Positions 11,537 through 23,440 of a DNA stretch of 64,000 nt are shown here, piece after piece. The position numbers were made by a program, and so were the translations under genes. Origin of the DNA: Datisca glomerata (lineage: Eukaryota; Streptophyta; Magnoliopsida; Cucurbitales; Datiscaceae); contig QANY01013337.1 in assembly GCA_003255025.1 (NCBI GenBank), forward strand, positions 1,056,237-1,120,236. Reading direction: 5' to 3'. The notes under the pieces were generated by a model. It searched no databases. It was not told where the DNA came from and worked only from the letters and a program-made list of their open reading frames with translations. Each line of letters begins with the position of its first letter. The stretch's first letter is position 1.

Positions 11537-12009
11537 TGAACATGATTAAATATCACAATACACATGAGAAGATCTGAACCGTAGGAAAGAACAACATGCA
11601 GTAGCCATAAGATCAGTTTAGACTATTGGGAGAAGGAAATTAGTCAGGACACACGACAAGCAAATACAACAAGTTGGAGGAGCGTTAATCAATTGTTATT
11701 CAACATGCAGATTTATCTCTAAATTTAAGGCTATCTCCAAAGTGAAGCTGAATCTTCCCTAAAACGGGAATATCTCCTAATATAAAGCCAAATATCCTTA
11801 GATATGAGAATATACCTCACGATTTTTGTAGTAATTCTATTATTAAAGATGTGATATCAGATTCTGTAAAAAGCCTGTAAATAAAAGTCAATTGTAGCAT
11901 TCATTCATCCATAAAAAATCAAATACAAACTATGTTACTCCATTGTTCATCGTCTTCATTCTCTCAAGCTTTCTATTATTTTTCGTGTAAGGGAGAAAAA
12001 TCCTTTACG
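11537..12009 (+). repeat. G1 3' LTR
   Basis: 473 bp, beginning TGAACATGATTAAATATCAC, matching the 5' LTR with many substitutions and small indels. The last base is mutated (TTTACG for TTTACA). It is followed by the target duplication atagg. Confidence 0.88.
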
Positions 12010-12014
12010 ATAGG

Positions 12015-12135
12015 CTTACAAACAATAAGAGATAAAGAAGGGATGGTGAATGAAGAGATGTGAGTTTGAAGAGTTGGAAAATTCTAGGGTTATGTACTAA
12101 AGGTCATCTATTTTTATAATTACTCCCTCTTAGAT
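12015..12135 (-). repeat. C0 copia LTR, part right of G1, with polypurine tract
   Basis: This stretch continues the interrupted LTR-like sequence and matches 27,100-27,260 (cttacaaacaataagag, then gggttatgtactaaaggtca). It ends at about 12,124. On the minus strand it is preceded by AAGAGGGAG, a good polypurine tract for a minus-strand copia 3' LTR. Just beyond (12,150-12,240) is a degraded segment with aggaaaaacccagtgagaaa, a string typical of plant copia 3' regions. Confidence 0.5.
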
Positions 12136-12244
12136 GTTCATTACATAAAGAATGTCTTGCTAAGACTTACTAGGAAAAACCCAGTGAGAAAAAGTCTAGT
12201 GAAGGAAAAAGAGTGCATACTTCTTGTATATAATACTCAAAGGT

Positions 12245-13070
12245 AGGGATGTCAACAACTCATTTCAGTGCGGTTAGGGAGTTTTGGTTAACCGAATTGC
12301 AAGTACAATTTTTCATAAATTAAAATCGATAAAGCCGAATAATGTGCAGAAATGGCGTCAAACCAAATCGTAAAAAATAAAAAATAAAAAACGAATTAGA
12401 CCAGACAAGAAATAGAGAGCATCAAGATGAACAAAAAAGTCCAGAAATTTTGATAAGAACATCCCAGAAAAAACAAAAAAGATAAAAAAAAAATCAAATT
12501 TCTACAAAGTTTGAGAAAACAAAAAAAATCGGGAAAAGTAATTAATGTCACAAAATATCAAAAGCAAAAAGAAAAGCAAATAAAAAACCTAATTCCTAAC
12601 CAAAATCATCAAACCTGACACTAATAACAGCACCTAACACAACAAAAAACTAAAAAAAAACCTAAAAATTCCCACCGCAAAAATAAAAAACCTAACACTA
12701 ACAACAACGCCCGGCAAAACTAAAAACTAAAAACTCAAAAGAAACTTAAATGCTTTCTGACCTACCTGGCAATGGAGCATTGTTACTCTCTCTCATCTTC
12801 TTTTATTATGGGACTTTGGAAGAGAGCTTCCAGCCAGAACAGAGAAAGTTTAAGAGAGCTTCTTGTGGATGCGAGAGAAAGACATGGACGGATGGAGGGG
12901 ACCCTAAGAGACGAGAGAGATATGTACAGCAAAAAAGATGAGAGAGAGACTAAGAGAAGAATATGAGAGAGAGAAAGAGAGATGGCGGAGAAAATAAATT
13001 AGGGATTAGGGTTTGCAAAAAAAATTACCTTATAGATAGAGAATATGGTTTGGCTCGGTTCGGCGTAGAT
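12245..13070. mobile_element. Possible degraded hAT-like insertion
   Basis: The left edge, TAGGGATGTCAACAACTC, resembles the hAT ends elsewhere in this window, and the interior has CGGTT/AACCG motifs near both sides. The A-rich centre and the short ORFs at 12,750-12,966 have no recognisable protein; they translate GA-rich DNA. I could not find a matching right terminus or a target duplication, so the right boundary is only where copia RT homology resumes. Confidence 0.3.
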
Positions 13071-13129
13071 TGTTCACAGAAAATGCAGACCAAGTTGAAC
13101 CGTATGGTACTTCAGGACCAAGAAGTTCG

Positions 13130-15659
13130 TTATCTTCACAAAGAATTTTTTTCACATTGAACCATCATTGGGGTACTCAATAGATATGTTTTGTCTACGT
13201 AAAATTTTATAAGGATCTTTTCACTATATGTTGACTGATAATAATAATACTATCTATCAAATGCTTGATCTGTTGGTCGAGGCAAAACTTGGTTTCTCAA
13301 AGTCTTTCATCTCAAATTTCTTCTTTAAATAATCTAATATGTTTGGAAGTTCTTCACGAGTTCTAATAATGTTTAAGTCATTGACATGCAAAGCAATGAT
13401 ATCAAATCCAGAGTCTGATTTCTTTATAAAAATGCATGGGCAAATAAGATCGCTCTTATATCTCTCTTTCAAAAAATATTCATTAAGATAATTATACACA
13501 TGCGTCTAGATTGCTTTAATTCATATCAAGATCTTTTAGTTGATTGAATAGATTTCTCAAAAAAACTTGAGTTATATGCTTTAGGTATCTTAAATCATTC
13601 ATGAATTTTTATATAAATATCATTGTTAAATGAACCATATAAATAGGTGGTAACCATATCCATTACTTGCATATCTAGTTTCTCAAGCATGCATTTCTAG
13701 GCTAAAAAGATATTAAAGAGTAATTGCATCCACTATGGGAAATATGTATCTTCATAATAAATACCAGGTCTTTAAGAAAAATATTGTGCTACAAGTCGTG
13801 CATTATATCTTATGACTTCATTATCTCATTTTGTTTTTGTACGAAGACCCATTTGTATCCTACTGGTTTTACATCTTTAGGAGTTTGGACTACCAAGTCC
13901 AAAACTTCACGTTTTGTCAATGAATCTAATTCCATTTGACCATTTTCGGCCAATCATTTCTATGACTGCATTCTTCAATCAAATTAGGTTCAAGTTCATC
14001 ATTTCTTTTATGACATGAAGTGCTATATTATATTTAAAAATATTATCAATAATTATTTCTTTCTGGTTTCATCTTTTCCCCATAGAAACATAACTTATTG
14101 GGGTCCCTTTATTTTCATCATTTTTAGGCGCTTGTACCTCTTTTGGGTTTATCACTAGTTTACAATTACAGTCTCTTCAAGAGTACCTGACTCTTCAATA
14201 TTATCATATGAAATGTTTGCTCCTTTTCTTTTCCGCAGATTTTTATCATCGGAACTGACTGGTATACCATGCTTCAGGCATGTCAACAGAATCATTAGCT
14301 ATAGCACTGATGGATCACCCTACTGGGATATCGATCTAAGAAGGAGCATTTACAGCTGGGAAATGAGAATTGGTTACTATTTTTAAGTCGGTAAATGCAT
14401 CTGACAATTGATTTACTAAACTTTGCATATGAATTATCCTTTGAACTTCACGTTCACATTACCTTATTCGAGGATCGATATGAGATAAATATGATGCATT
14501 GCTTACTTTCTCCCTCTAATGTTAGAAAAATAGTCTCATTAAAATAACAGTCTGAAAATCCTACCGTAAAAATATCACCTATTAGGAGTTAAAGATATTC
14601 AATAATCAAAATCAACATATATTCCCAACCTTCTATGGGGCCGATCTTAGATACATTGTCGTAGAGCAACTGGGACATATACTGCATAACAAAAAATTCT
14701 TAGATCGGAAATATTTGGCTCTTGACCAAAAGCCATTTATAAAGAGGATAACCTGTGATAAGATGTTGGTTTAATTCTTACAAGTACTAGTTCATGTAAA
14801 ATGACATGTCCCTAAACTGAAATGGGGAGTTTTGTTCTCATAAGTAATGTTCTAACAATTAGACAACAAATTTTTCCATAGTTATCCCAACTGATAAGTG
14901 ATAATCATTAAAGACTTAGGATGCAAATTCACCAACATTGCAAGACTAATTGTCTTGATTGCATAATCAGGAAATTGTGCTCATAACTGGATTATTTAAA
15001 CAAGTAATCTCACAAACACAAGTTTTGAGTTGATAATAGACACACATGTGATCATCTTATAGATACATCAATTAGTATAGTAAAATATAAATGGTCCACA
15101 CGGTGGGTGAATGAGCCCACATATATCACTTTAAATACGTTTCAAAATGCATGAGATTCAACCCCAACTTCAATTGTCGATGGTCCAATGATTAATTTGC
15201 CATGAGAACAAGCAACACATTAGAATTCATTAGATTGAAGAATCTTCTAGAATCAATGTTCATATGAATTCCAATGATTCTTTTTATCATTATTGACCCA
15301 GGATGTCCCAAATCGAACATGCCAAATGATGAAGCTATTTAGGTTAATGAACTTCTAGTTTACTATTGTGTATGCTTCAAATGCACTGATATATGTGTGA
15401 TATAACCCATAAGAAAATGTGGCTAACCTTTCAAGTACACATTTCTCGTTTAATACAGTCGATGTAATATAGAAATATTCTATATTATTCTCACTTTCAG
15501 TCTCAATATGATACCATTAAGACGTATATCCTTGATTCAGGAGAAAGTAAATGCGTCACTTATAATAAACTTTGTTCTCAAGATAATACATTGTTTGTTC
15601 TTCTTGAGTCTTTAATCAGGTTTAGAAAAACTGATATTTTATTTACATTCACTTCTCTC
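13130..15659 (-). pseudogene. C0 copia pol: protease end, integrase and RT (heavily decayed)
   Basis: Reading the minus strand from right to left gives the order of a Ty1/copia polyprotein. The end of the protease region (NVNKISVFLNLIKDS) is at about 15,655. The pre-integrase (GKLIIGPS) and integrase blocks (HPPCGPFIFYY, LLV-IIQL-AQFPDYAIKTIS) run at about 15,200-14,900. The RT spans about 14,000-13,257. Its 13,257-13,499 piece (CPCIFIKKSDSGFDIIALHV, then NDLNIIRTREELPNILDYLK) has the YVDD box mutated to HVND. Nearly every block has stops. The plus-strand ORF at 13,724-13,939 is antisense to this RT. Confidence 0.75.
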
Positions 15660-16121
15660 TATAAATGATTTTTCCTCACACTCTTAAAGATAATAGAAAA
15701 AATATGAGAGAGTAAAATAATAACACTCAAAGAAAATGAATTCTTGGCTGGTTTATATTGAATTCTTTTAGCTTACGTTTGGCCTATTTTATAGCCTTTT
15801 TTCAAGATCTAATCTCATATTCAAAAATCAAAATATCCTCTTATAAATGAAATATTCACCGTATTCTAGGGAAATGCAATCATAATTAGGAGATTACAAT
15901 CAAATTTGAAGAATTTATAATTGTAATTACGGGATTGCCGGAATATTTCCCAAGATTTATGGAATTCAGTTTTAACCACTGAGCTAAATCCAGCCGTCTG
16001 ATTTAGTCCTCTATTTTTGAATTCAACTCTTCCCGTTCTGCCACGTCGTTGATCTTTGCACTCTCTTCCTATTGGCTCCTTTCAGTACATGTATCCTTAG
16101 TGGGGGTTTTATTCCCGTTTA
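15660..16121 (-). repeat. G2 3' LTR
   Basis: 462 bp, aligned end to end with 25,021-25,476. The terminal base pairs have decayed (TATAAATGA for TGTAAAAGA, and CGTTTA for CGTTCA). The TATA segment of the right LTR is also damaged here (tattttata). Confidence 0.88.
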
Positions 16122-16129
16122 TTTGCCCC

Positions 16130-16168
16130 CATTACACTCAACAAAATTTTATTTGTTGATGTGTAATG
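16130..16168. other. Hairpin next to the G2 3' LTR
   Basis: cattacactcaacaaa pairs with tttgttgatgtgtaatg across an AT-rich loop. It ends 8 bp from the LTR. The gap reads GGGGGCAAA on the element's strand, a plausible polypurine tract. The element-strand arrangement (hairpin, purine tract, LTR) is the same as in G1. Confidence 0.7.
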
Positions 16169-16715
16169 ATGATAAGGAGCGTTCCATATGGGTTTTGGTG
16201 AGGAATTTGATGGGACTTTCTATCTTTTGCGTCGTTCATTGGTACCTGCAACCATTAATGATCCAAAAAGATAATAATTAATAAATAAAAAGAAACGCAT
16301 ACCTTACCTTAGTCGTTGTTTCATCTCCCGCTCTTACTGACGTATTTTTTATAAAATGACTTCTCATCATTTCTCCCCATCTCTTCATCTTCTTATTCTC
16401 AATTATTTATGTTAAATATCTAGCGAGTGTTTTGACTTGACTAGACGTATTTCATTTTCTCTTCTAGTTGTCACTTTGTCATTTTTCAGTACAGGTGACG
16501 GTCCATCTTGTCAGTCACGCCTCCCTACAAAACATCCTTTCCAATTCTCGTTTTAAAAAATTTATAAGGTGTTTTTCAATTCCCTTTCAAATCCACTAAT
16601 TATTATTGGACCTTTTCCCCTAATTTCTTCTTCATCTTCTTCCGTCGTAAGTATTACATCTTCTTCTTTTCTGTAAATTTTTTCTGCATACTTCTTCTTT
16701 TAAAGCTCTTTAGAC

Positions 16716-18746
16716 ATGGCAGGTCGTAATATAAAGTTTAAACCTCACGTTCCCCTAGTTAGGTCGCAAGCCAAACTCAACCGTTTCATTGCCTCTCATA
16801 GAGATGCCTTTCCTCCAGATGTTATTTGTGGCTTAGGAGAGAGTGGTCATCCCAGCGTAAAATGTAGGGCTCCTTACCAACTTACCCTCAGTCGGATATA
16901 AATAGCACTAGGTCTTAAGCTTCCCTCTCCCCCTTTATGCAATAATTCTTACACAGTGTCGAGTTGGCTCCTTCTCAGTTCACCCCTAGCTTTTATAGGA
17001 TTATTTTAAGTTTTGAAGCCCTAAATAAAAGATATGGTTTAGATTTAGGTGTCGACGAGCTCTATGCTTGTTATATTGTCAAGTATCGTAACGAATCTTA
17101 TTATCTTGCCCCGTCCCAGGCTGTACAAGAGGAAAATAATAACTACGATCTCAAATGGGGACAAAGGCTCGGAACGAGACGTCATCTTGATCGGTGGAAA
17201 CTGGGGCGGTGATGGCTGATGGACAATCCCCCAAAAACTGGGAGTTTTCAGTAAGTTGTCGAAGCTTTGGTTCCTCATTTTTGGTTATTCTTCTTTTGCT
17301 TTCCTTTTATTTCCTTTTCTTTCTTCTGATTTTGGATTTTCCTTTTCACAGATAATAATAAGAACAACAAGCCATTCCTATCCAGAGAATCCAAGGAAAA
17401 GATTATCGTTGCTTACAACATCTGAGGATGTGACTGGGATGATCTCTTTAACCTTCGATGGGAAGTTAACATAGCTTTTGTCCTTGGGGCAGCTTCAGTC
17501 ACTTCTTCTTCAGCTCAACCATCTTCTCCTGATTTCCCAAGAGGTATCCGTATCTCTGATACTTATTCCGTTCTCGCAGTTTCTATTTCTAGCATTTTTT
17601 TCAAAGCCTTCTTCAGTAACTTTCTATTAGTGTAGATATGTCAAGACGCCTCCGCAACACCATAGTGAGGGAGGTTGGCGAGGAAAGGAGTATCCGTCAA
17701 AGGTGCGACGCCCCGAGTTCTTCTCGAGCTGCCCCTAGTCCCTCTCCCATTTTTGTTGTTGTTCCCACTACCTGGGTTGAGTCTTCTCTTGCCATTCCTC
17801 CTGCTCCGCTGCTCAGGGAGAAAATTATCAAGAGCGTTTAATTTATCCTCCTCTTCCCCCTCGCAATCAGAGCAGAGGGAGCCTCCAACTCTCAAGGAGG
17901 AAATGAAGATCCTTCATTGTGGAGATGGAAGTGTTTCGTTGGTGTTCCCACGATCCCTTTTTCGGTACGCATTCTCGATGACTCATGTTCAACATACATA
18001 GTGCTCTACGGGGTCTAGTCTAATGCGGACATGACGACTTCCTGTAACATGTCCGTCGAGAACCAGCTCTATTCCTTAAGTAAAAGCTTGATGAAGGTAC
18101 TATTACGCTTCTTACTTTCCACTTTCCTCTTCTATTTATTTTTTATGTTTACTGACGTTTGGTTTTGCATGCCATTATTTTTCACAATAGCCTTCATGAG
18201 CACTTTGTGGCCAATAAGCAGAGTATGGCTAATTGGATGAAAGGGGTTCAAGGGTGCCACATAACCCTTGAACATTGTTAGGCCGAGATTAAACGACTGA
18301 AGAAGAGTGATGCTGGCCTCCAAAGTATAGTGGATGAGTTTACTAAGGTGCAACTGTAGCAGCTGAGGAGCATGCGAAGCTAGAGGATTCTTTGAAGGAA
18401 GCAAGAGAGCCCTTAGAAGAGTCTGAGAGGTCCTTGGCTACTTGTGGAGAACTTGAAGTTTACAGAGTCAAAATTGGCGGGTGGTAAGCTGGCCAGGGAA
18501 GAAGCCGAGAGGAAGGAGACTGAGATAGAAGACGTCTTTTAGTCCCTTTTTGTTAAGGCTGAAAAGATGGTTTACCATGCGAGTTACAAGGATGGGCAGG
18601 AAAACATACCTCCCAAAGTTCCTCTTGAAGATGCTCTAAAATCTCAAGCTGAGGTGAATAACTCAACTGAAGATGCTTATGTTCCCACTGCAAAAGACGT
18701 TGCAGCGAATTCCTCCATTCCAGCTGACGAAGTTTCCCCCACTTAG
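16716..18746 (+). pseudogene. G2 antisense ORF (putative gypsy-type transposon protein)
   Basis: It starts at MAGRNIKFKPHVPLVRSQAK then LNRFIASHRDAFPPDVICGL (16,716-16,901). It continues in another frame as LAPSQFTPSFYRIILSFEAL then GLDLGVDELYACYIVKYRNE (16,964-17,130). A long polar, E/K-rich C-terminal region reaches a stop at 18,744-18,746 (IPADEVSPT). It is homologous to the G1 antisense ORF along its length. An intron is possible near 17,230-17,380 but was not proven. Several frameshifts are present. It is transcribed, if at all, against gag-pol. Confidence 0.65.
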
Positions 18747-19239
18747 GAGTCTTAGTTTTCTTCTTGTAATTTATATTTCATGTACATGTACCTTTTAATT
18801 TCAAGATCATTAGTAATTTTCCCTCCATGAAATGAAATGATCGTTTCTAAGACTCTTCTCTTCTCTTTTTTTTAATGAGAAAAAGTTCTTTCTTTTATCA
18901 ATTTCCTAAACACTTAAGTTAAACTAGTAAATAGTTCAAACTTAGTACTTAAGGGATTTATGTAGTAGCAACTTAAAAAGGAATTCCACTTACAGTGTTG
19001 TAGTTCATCCGTCTTCCATGTAACCGCTTTCTAAAGACTTCATTTTTGGATGTCTTCGTGGGAATGGATATCTCTCATTTCTTGGGATTTTTGTCCTATT
19101 TATAATTCATTTGAGTTTGCATACTTTGTCATACTTCATTACTTGCTTGCTTTGTTCTATTTCCTTATACTTCATTGTTTTGTTTGCTTCATTGTTTATT
19201 TCTCGTACTCCTTTATTTGTTTTCTACATTTTAGATAGT

Positions 19240-19600
19240 ATATTTTTCACATTCTCAAGGACTTAGGCTACTAGGTCATCGACATTTTATTTTACACATT
19301 TTAGAGAGAAGGCGTTCCCTCTCTCAAGGGCTTAGGTGTTAAGACCGCCGACCTTTAATTTTCATATTTTCCCATACTCCTTTGTTTATTTTTCACATTT
19401 TAGTGATAAGATTTTTCCCGCTCTCAAGAGCTTTGGCCACAAGATCACCGACCTTTAATTTCATATTTTCTCATACTCCTTTGTTTATTTTCCACATTTG
19501 GGAGAGAATATTTTTTTCGATCTCAAGGGCTTAGGCCATAAGACCGTCGACCTTTAATTTTCATATTTTCTCATACTCATTTGCTTATTTTATTTAGAGA
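19240..19600 (-). repeat. Tandem subrepeats in G2
   Basis: Three to four imperfect units share ctcaagggcttaggccayaa followed by gaccgycgacctttaatttt, then cttttctcatactcctttgt-like strings. This is the counterpart of the G1 array at 8,020-8,427, where the same core occurs on the other strand. Confidence 0.7.
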
Positions 19601-19689
19601 GATGAGGGAGAGAGTTGACACAAATTTTTACATGAAAAATCCTTGTGGGAAAAAGCCACGGGAAAATTTTTCACTATGACAACATTTTG

Positions 19690-20780
19690 AGAATTTAAAC
19701 TAAGTACTTTTTCAGATAGATGACGTTCCACAGTTTCATCAATTATGTTCCTCCTTTGATTTCCAGGTGATAGTAACTGTTGCCGCCTATCCCTTTAACA
19801 ATATATGACCCTTCCTAGGTTGGCCCAAACATTCCCTCCGTTTGGAAGACCACTTTTAGAACTAGGCTTTTCTCTTTTGATTATAGCTAGCCATTTGGAT
19901 GACTGTCATCTTTCCTCTTTCTTCTAACAGATCGAGATTCTCCTTCATAAGTTCTTCATTTTACTGCTCAGTTAATTCTGATTTTATTGTAGGGCTTCCA
20001 ATTTCCATGGGTATTGCTGCTTTCGTTCAATAGGCTAGGGCGAATGGTGGCTCACCCGTTGCTTCTCTGAGAGTTTTTCTGTACGCCCATAGCACTGCTG
20101 GCAATTCCTCAACCCACTTTCCTTGGCTGACTCCATACATTTCTCCATATTATCGAGTATAATTCGGTTTGACCACTCAGCTTGCCCGTTCTTTGTCGAT
20201 AGTAGGGTGTAGAGAACTGGTTGATGATTCTCAAGTCTTAACAAAAGACCTTCACCATTCTTCCCATGAACTGAAGCCCATTTTGAGAAAAAGAACCCGG
20301 GAAATCCTATACCGGCACACTATCTTCTTCCACATGAATCACTTTACTTCTTCCTCACGAATCCTGGAAAATGCTTCAGCCTCAATCTAATTAGTGAAGT
20401 AATCTGTTACAACCAACATGATGCGTTTCTAAGCTAGTATCATAGGGAGTGGTCCAACGACGTCTAGAGCCCACTACATGAATGGCCAAGGGCTTGCTAC
20501 GTTATTGAGTTCACCAGTGGCCATTTTGACGAAGTGTGCAGAACACTGAGACTTATCACATTTCCTTGCATACTTTTGGTATCTCGGTGCGTTTTCCACC
20601 GGTAGTACCCTTCGTTTAGCACTTTCTGAGCTAAAAATCTGCCCCCGTATGATTTCTGCATACCATTTCGTGAATTTCACCTAACACGTACTGGGCTTCC
20701 TTTTCTCGTAGACACTTCAGATATGGTCCTGAAAAGGATCGCTTATATAATGATCCGTTAATTAAGCAGTACCTGGTATT
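19690..20780 (-). pseudogene. G2 integrase (broken)
   Basis: On the minus strand, GPYLKCLREKEAQYVLGEIH leads into the zinc finger at about 20,710-20,640. The core remnant [20 protein letters not shown] is at about 20,190-20,130, within the open piece 20,035-20,244. The C-terminal domain reaches about 19,690. Stops separate the blocks. Domain order and neighbouring sequence mirror G1. Confidence 0.75.
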
Positions 20781-20959
20781 CTATTACTGGATTTTCTTTG
20801 CACAAATTTTGTCATGCGGTGACATTCCTTCTTTTAAATATCGGATCACATCATCTTACCATCTTGATTTTTTCTCCACTTTCACATCCACTACCTTCTT
20901 TGACATGATATTTGACTTTTTGAGAAATTCGACCGGCACGTTCCGCTTGCGTGGGAATT

Positions 20960-22610
20960 ACAGTGAAGATATCAGGTTTACCAATGCATTCGCGTGCCCG
21001 TATTCCGCTCTCAGGTTCTGATGGATTTCATAACTTTTCATATGATTCATTAATTTCATTGCCCGCTGTAAATAAATGATCATCCTTTCATCGTTTGCCG
21101 TGAACTCTCATGTGGCTTGTTTCACAATTAACATCGAATCGCACAATATTTTAAAAACCATTTACCTCTAATTCCTGAAGCAGGGAGACTCCTACTATCA
21201 AAGCTCCGTACTTCGCTTCATTATTTGAGGCATTGAAACTGAATGAGATGGCGTGCTCCATTGTCTCTTTGAGCGGGGTCCGTAGGACCAATCCAACTCC
21301 GACTCATTTATTATTTGAGGCTCTATCAACATACAGTTCCCATGTTCCATTTTCTCCAGGCCTATGATCTGGTTCCAGCGTCCTCTTCGTCACTGGCTCA
21401 GCTCTATTTCCACTTTGCCATCATTCCGCTGATTTCGGGTGAGTGTAACAGGCTTCTGATTGGTAAATCTGTGAGTACTTTTATGCTGTATGCTTAGAAA
21501 TAGGGCCTTAGTTTCCTTGCTGTCACCATAATGGCCAGTATTAGTTTCTTCATCCTTTTGTAGCGGGTCTCAGCTACCACCAAGATTTTGCTCACGAAAT
21601 ATACATGCATTTGTCTCCTTTCCTCTTCTATGATAAGAACGGCATTAACAACCGTATGTGATACGACTATGTATAAAACAGTTGTTCTCCAGGTATTGGT
21701 TTTGATAACAATGGAAGAGTTATCAAATATTCCTTGATTCTATTGAGAGCCTCTTCGCATTCTTTGTCTCATCCATCTGTGGAATGTTTCCTTAGCTTTG
21801 CGAAGAACGGCTTACACTTGTCTGTTGATCTTGAAAGGAATTTTTTTAACACCGCTAATCTTCCTACTAAGCCTTGTATTTCTTTTTGGTACCGAGGAGA
21901 CTTCATCTCCATGATGGCTTTCACCTGATCTTGGTTGACCTCAATTCTCCATTGAGTGAGCAAATGACCTAAGAATTTTCTCGTTGCTACTCCGAATGTG
22001 CATTTTTCTGGGTTTAATTTCATGGAACTTTTCCTCAGGATTGAGAAAGTTTCATCAATGTTCTCGTTGTGGTCTTCCCGTTTACAGCCCTTCACTAGCA
22101 TATCATCCACGTAGACCTCCATGGTTTTTCCAATAAGTTATTAGAAGATTTTGTTCACCAATCTCTGGTAAGTGGCACCTGCATTATTTAAACTGAAAGG
22201 CATTACTTTATAACAGAAAGTACCATGTTCAGTTATGAAAGATGTCATTTTCCTGATCGGGTTGAAATATTTTCACCTGGTTATATCCAGAGAAGGAATC
22301 CATGAAGCTTAAAAGCTCATGTCCCAATATGACATCTACCATCTGGTCTATTCTTGACAGTGGGTATTCATCTTTCGAGAAGGCTTTATTCAAATATGTA
22401 AAGTCTACACAAATTCTCTATTTTCCATTTTTCTTCTTCACCATGATGACGTTGGCAAGCCATTTCGGGTAATCTACCTCTCTGATGAAGCCTACTTTCA
22501 ACAGCTTGTCTACTTCTTCTTTTATGGCCATATTCTTCTATGGTGCAAAACTCCTCTTTCGTTGTTTTACTGGCTTGACAGTAGGATCTGTATTCATCTT
22601 ATGACATATT
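20960..22610 (-). pseudogene. G2 RT, RNase H and second RNase H-like domain (broken)
   Basis: The RT piece at 22,122-21,769 keeps an intact-looking catalytic box (VYVDDMLVKG) and the block KFLGHLLTQWRIEVNQDQVK. Upstream RT motifs are recognisable to about 22,600. RNase H remnants follow at 21,720-21,480. The second RNase H (ISFSFNASNNEAKYGALIVG) is at about 21,250. Frameshifts lie on both sides of each block, so no complete polymerase is encoded. Confidence 0.8.
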
Positions 22611-22879
22611 ATATTTTTAGATATGTCTGGCATTTCCTGGGCCGTGGTTGTAAAAATGTCCTTGTTTCTTCGTAGAAATTCTGTCAATCATTATTTTTCT
22701 ACTCGGTCGAGGTGGGCCCCAATGATGGTCAATTTTTGTCTCTTCATCTAAGTAGATGGGTTCAGTTCCTTCCCTTGCTTCGTATATCATGCCCACATGC
22801 TCGTCCTCCTATGATTGCTATTGTTCCTCAGTAACCGTCAGCTCTTCCATTTTCTTTTTTGTTGTCCTCTTTCTCACTG

Positions 22880-23440
22880 ATTCTAGTTCAGTTAGAACGC
22901 ATATACAGGCATAACTTTATCACCCTTGATGGTCTTGATCCCATATGGAAACGGGTATTTTAACACCTGGTAGTAGGTTGACGGAACAACTTTCATCTTA
23001 TGCAACCAAGTTCTCCCTAGGATGGCATTATAAGGGGACGACATATCCATCACCACAAACTCTGTGAGGTAAGTGAATGGCTCAGAACTAATCAGAAGGT
23101 TAATTATCCCTTCTGAGTAGTTAATGGTCCCGTTGAAGCCTATCAACGGTTTTAAGGGGCCTTGCAGTTATCGATCTCCCATAGGCATCTTTTCGAGTGT
23201 TGAATGATGACGAATATTGACGGCACACTAGTCGTCAATCAATACCCTTCTCAGCAAGTAGTTCTTGACCGGTATCGAGATGACTAGGGCGTCGTTGGGG
23301 CACCCATCATGCTCTAGATCCAAGTTGTCAAATAAGGAGATTCTCATTGTCGTTTGAGGAACTTCCCCATTCCTAGTTCTCTTCCAGCGTTGATTTCTTA
23401 CAGTACACTTTCCTTTCTTTCTTGGCAGTTCCTTCATGTT
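22880..23440 (-). pseudogene. G2 aspartic protease region (broken)
   Basis: The minus-strand piece 23,437-23,228 reads PNDALVISIPVKNYLLRRVL then IDD and runs into a stop where the active-site glycine should be. The second piece, 23,146-22,892, carries GFNGTINYSEGIINLLISSE and AILGRTWLHKMKVVPSTYYQ. The arrangement matches the G1 protease, which also has its active site destroyed, but by a different change. Confidence 0.75.

Larger units (their letters stand above)
2119..12009 (+). mobile_element. G1: Ty3/gypsy Tat-type retrotransposon, decayed but structurally full-length
   Basis: Related LTRs lie at 2,119-2,584 and 11,537-12,009. Both begin TGAAC; the left ends TTTACA and the right TTTACG. 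A perfect 5-bp target duplication, atagg, flanks the element (2,114-2,118 and 12,010-12,014). In order it contains: a primer-binding site; gag; protease; RT with RNase H; a second RNase H-like domain; integrase; tandem subrepeats; an ORF on the opposite strand; a hairpin; a short purine-rich tract; and the 3' LTR. The second RNase H and the antisense ORF before the 3' LTR are established marks of the plant Tat lineage. All coding frames carry stops and frameshifts. The two LTRs have many differences, so the insertion is not recent. It probably cannot move on its own. Confidence 0.92.

Noticed and set aside
12750..12966. Two overlapping plus-strand ORFs rich in R and E
   Set aside because: They translate GA-rich DNA (gagagaga) and have no conserved motif.
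13724..13939. 71-codon plus-strand ORF
   Set aside because: Antisense of the decayed C0 copia RT.
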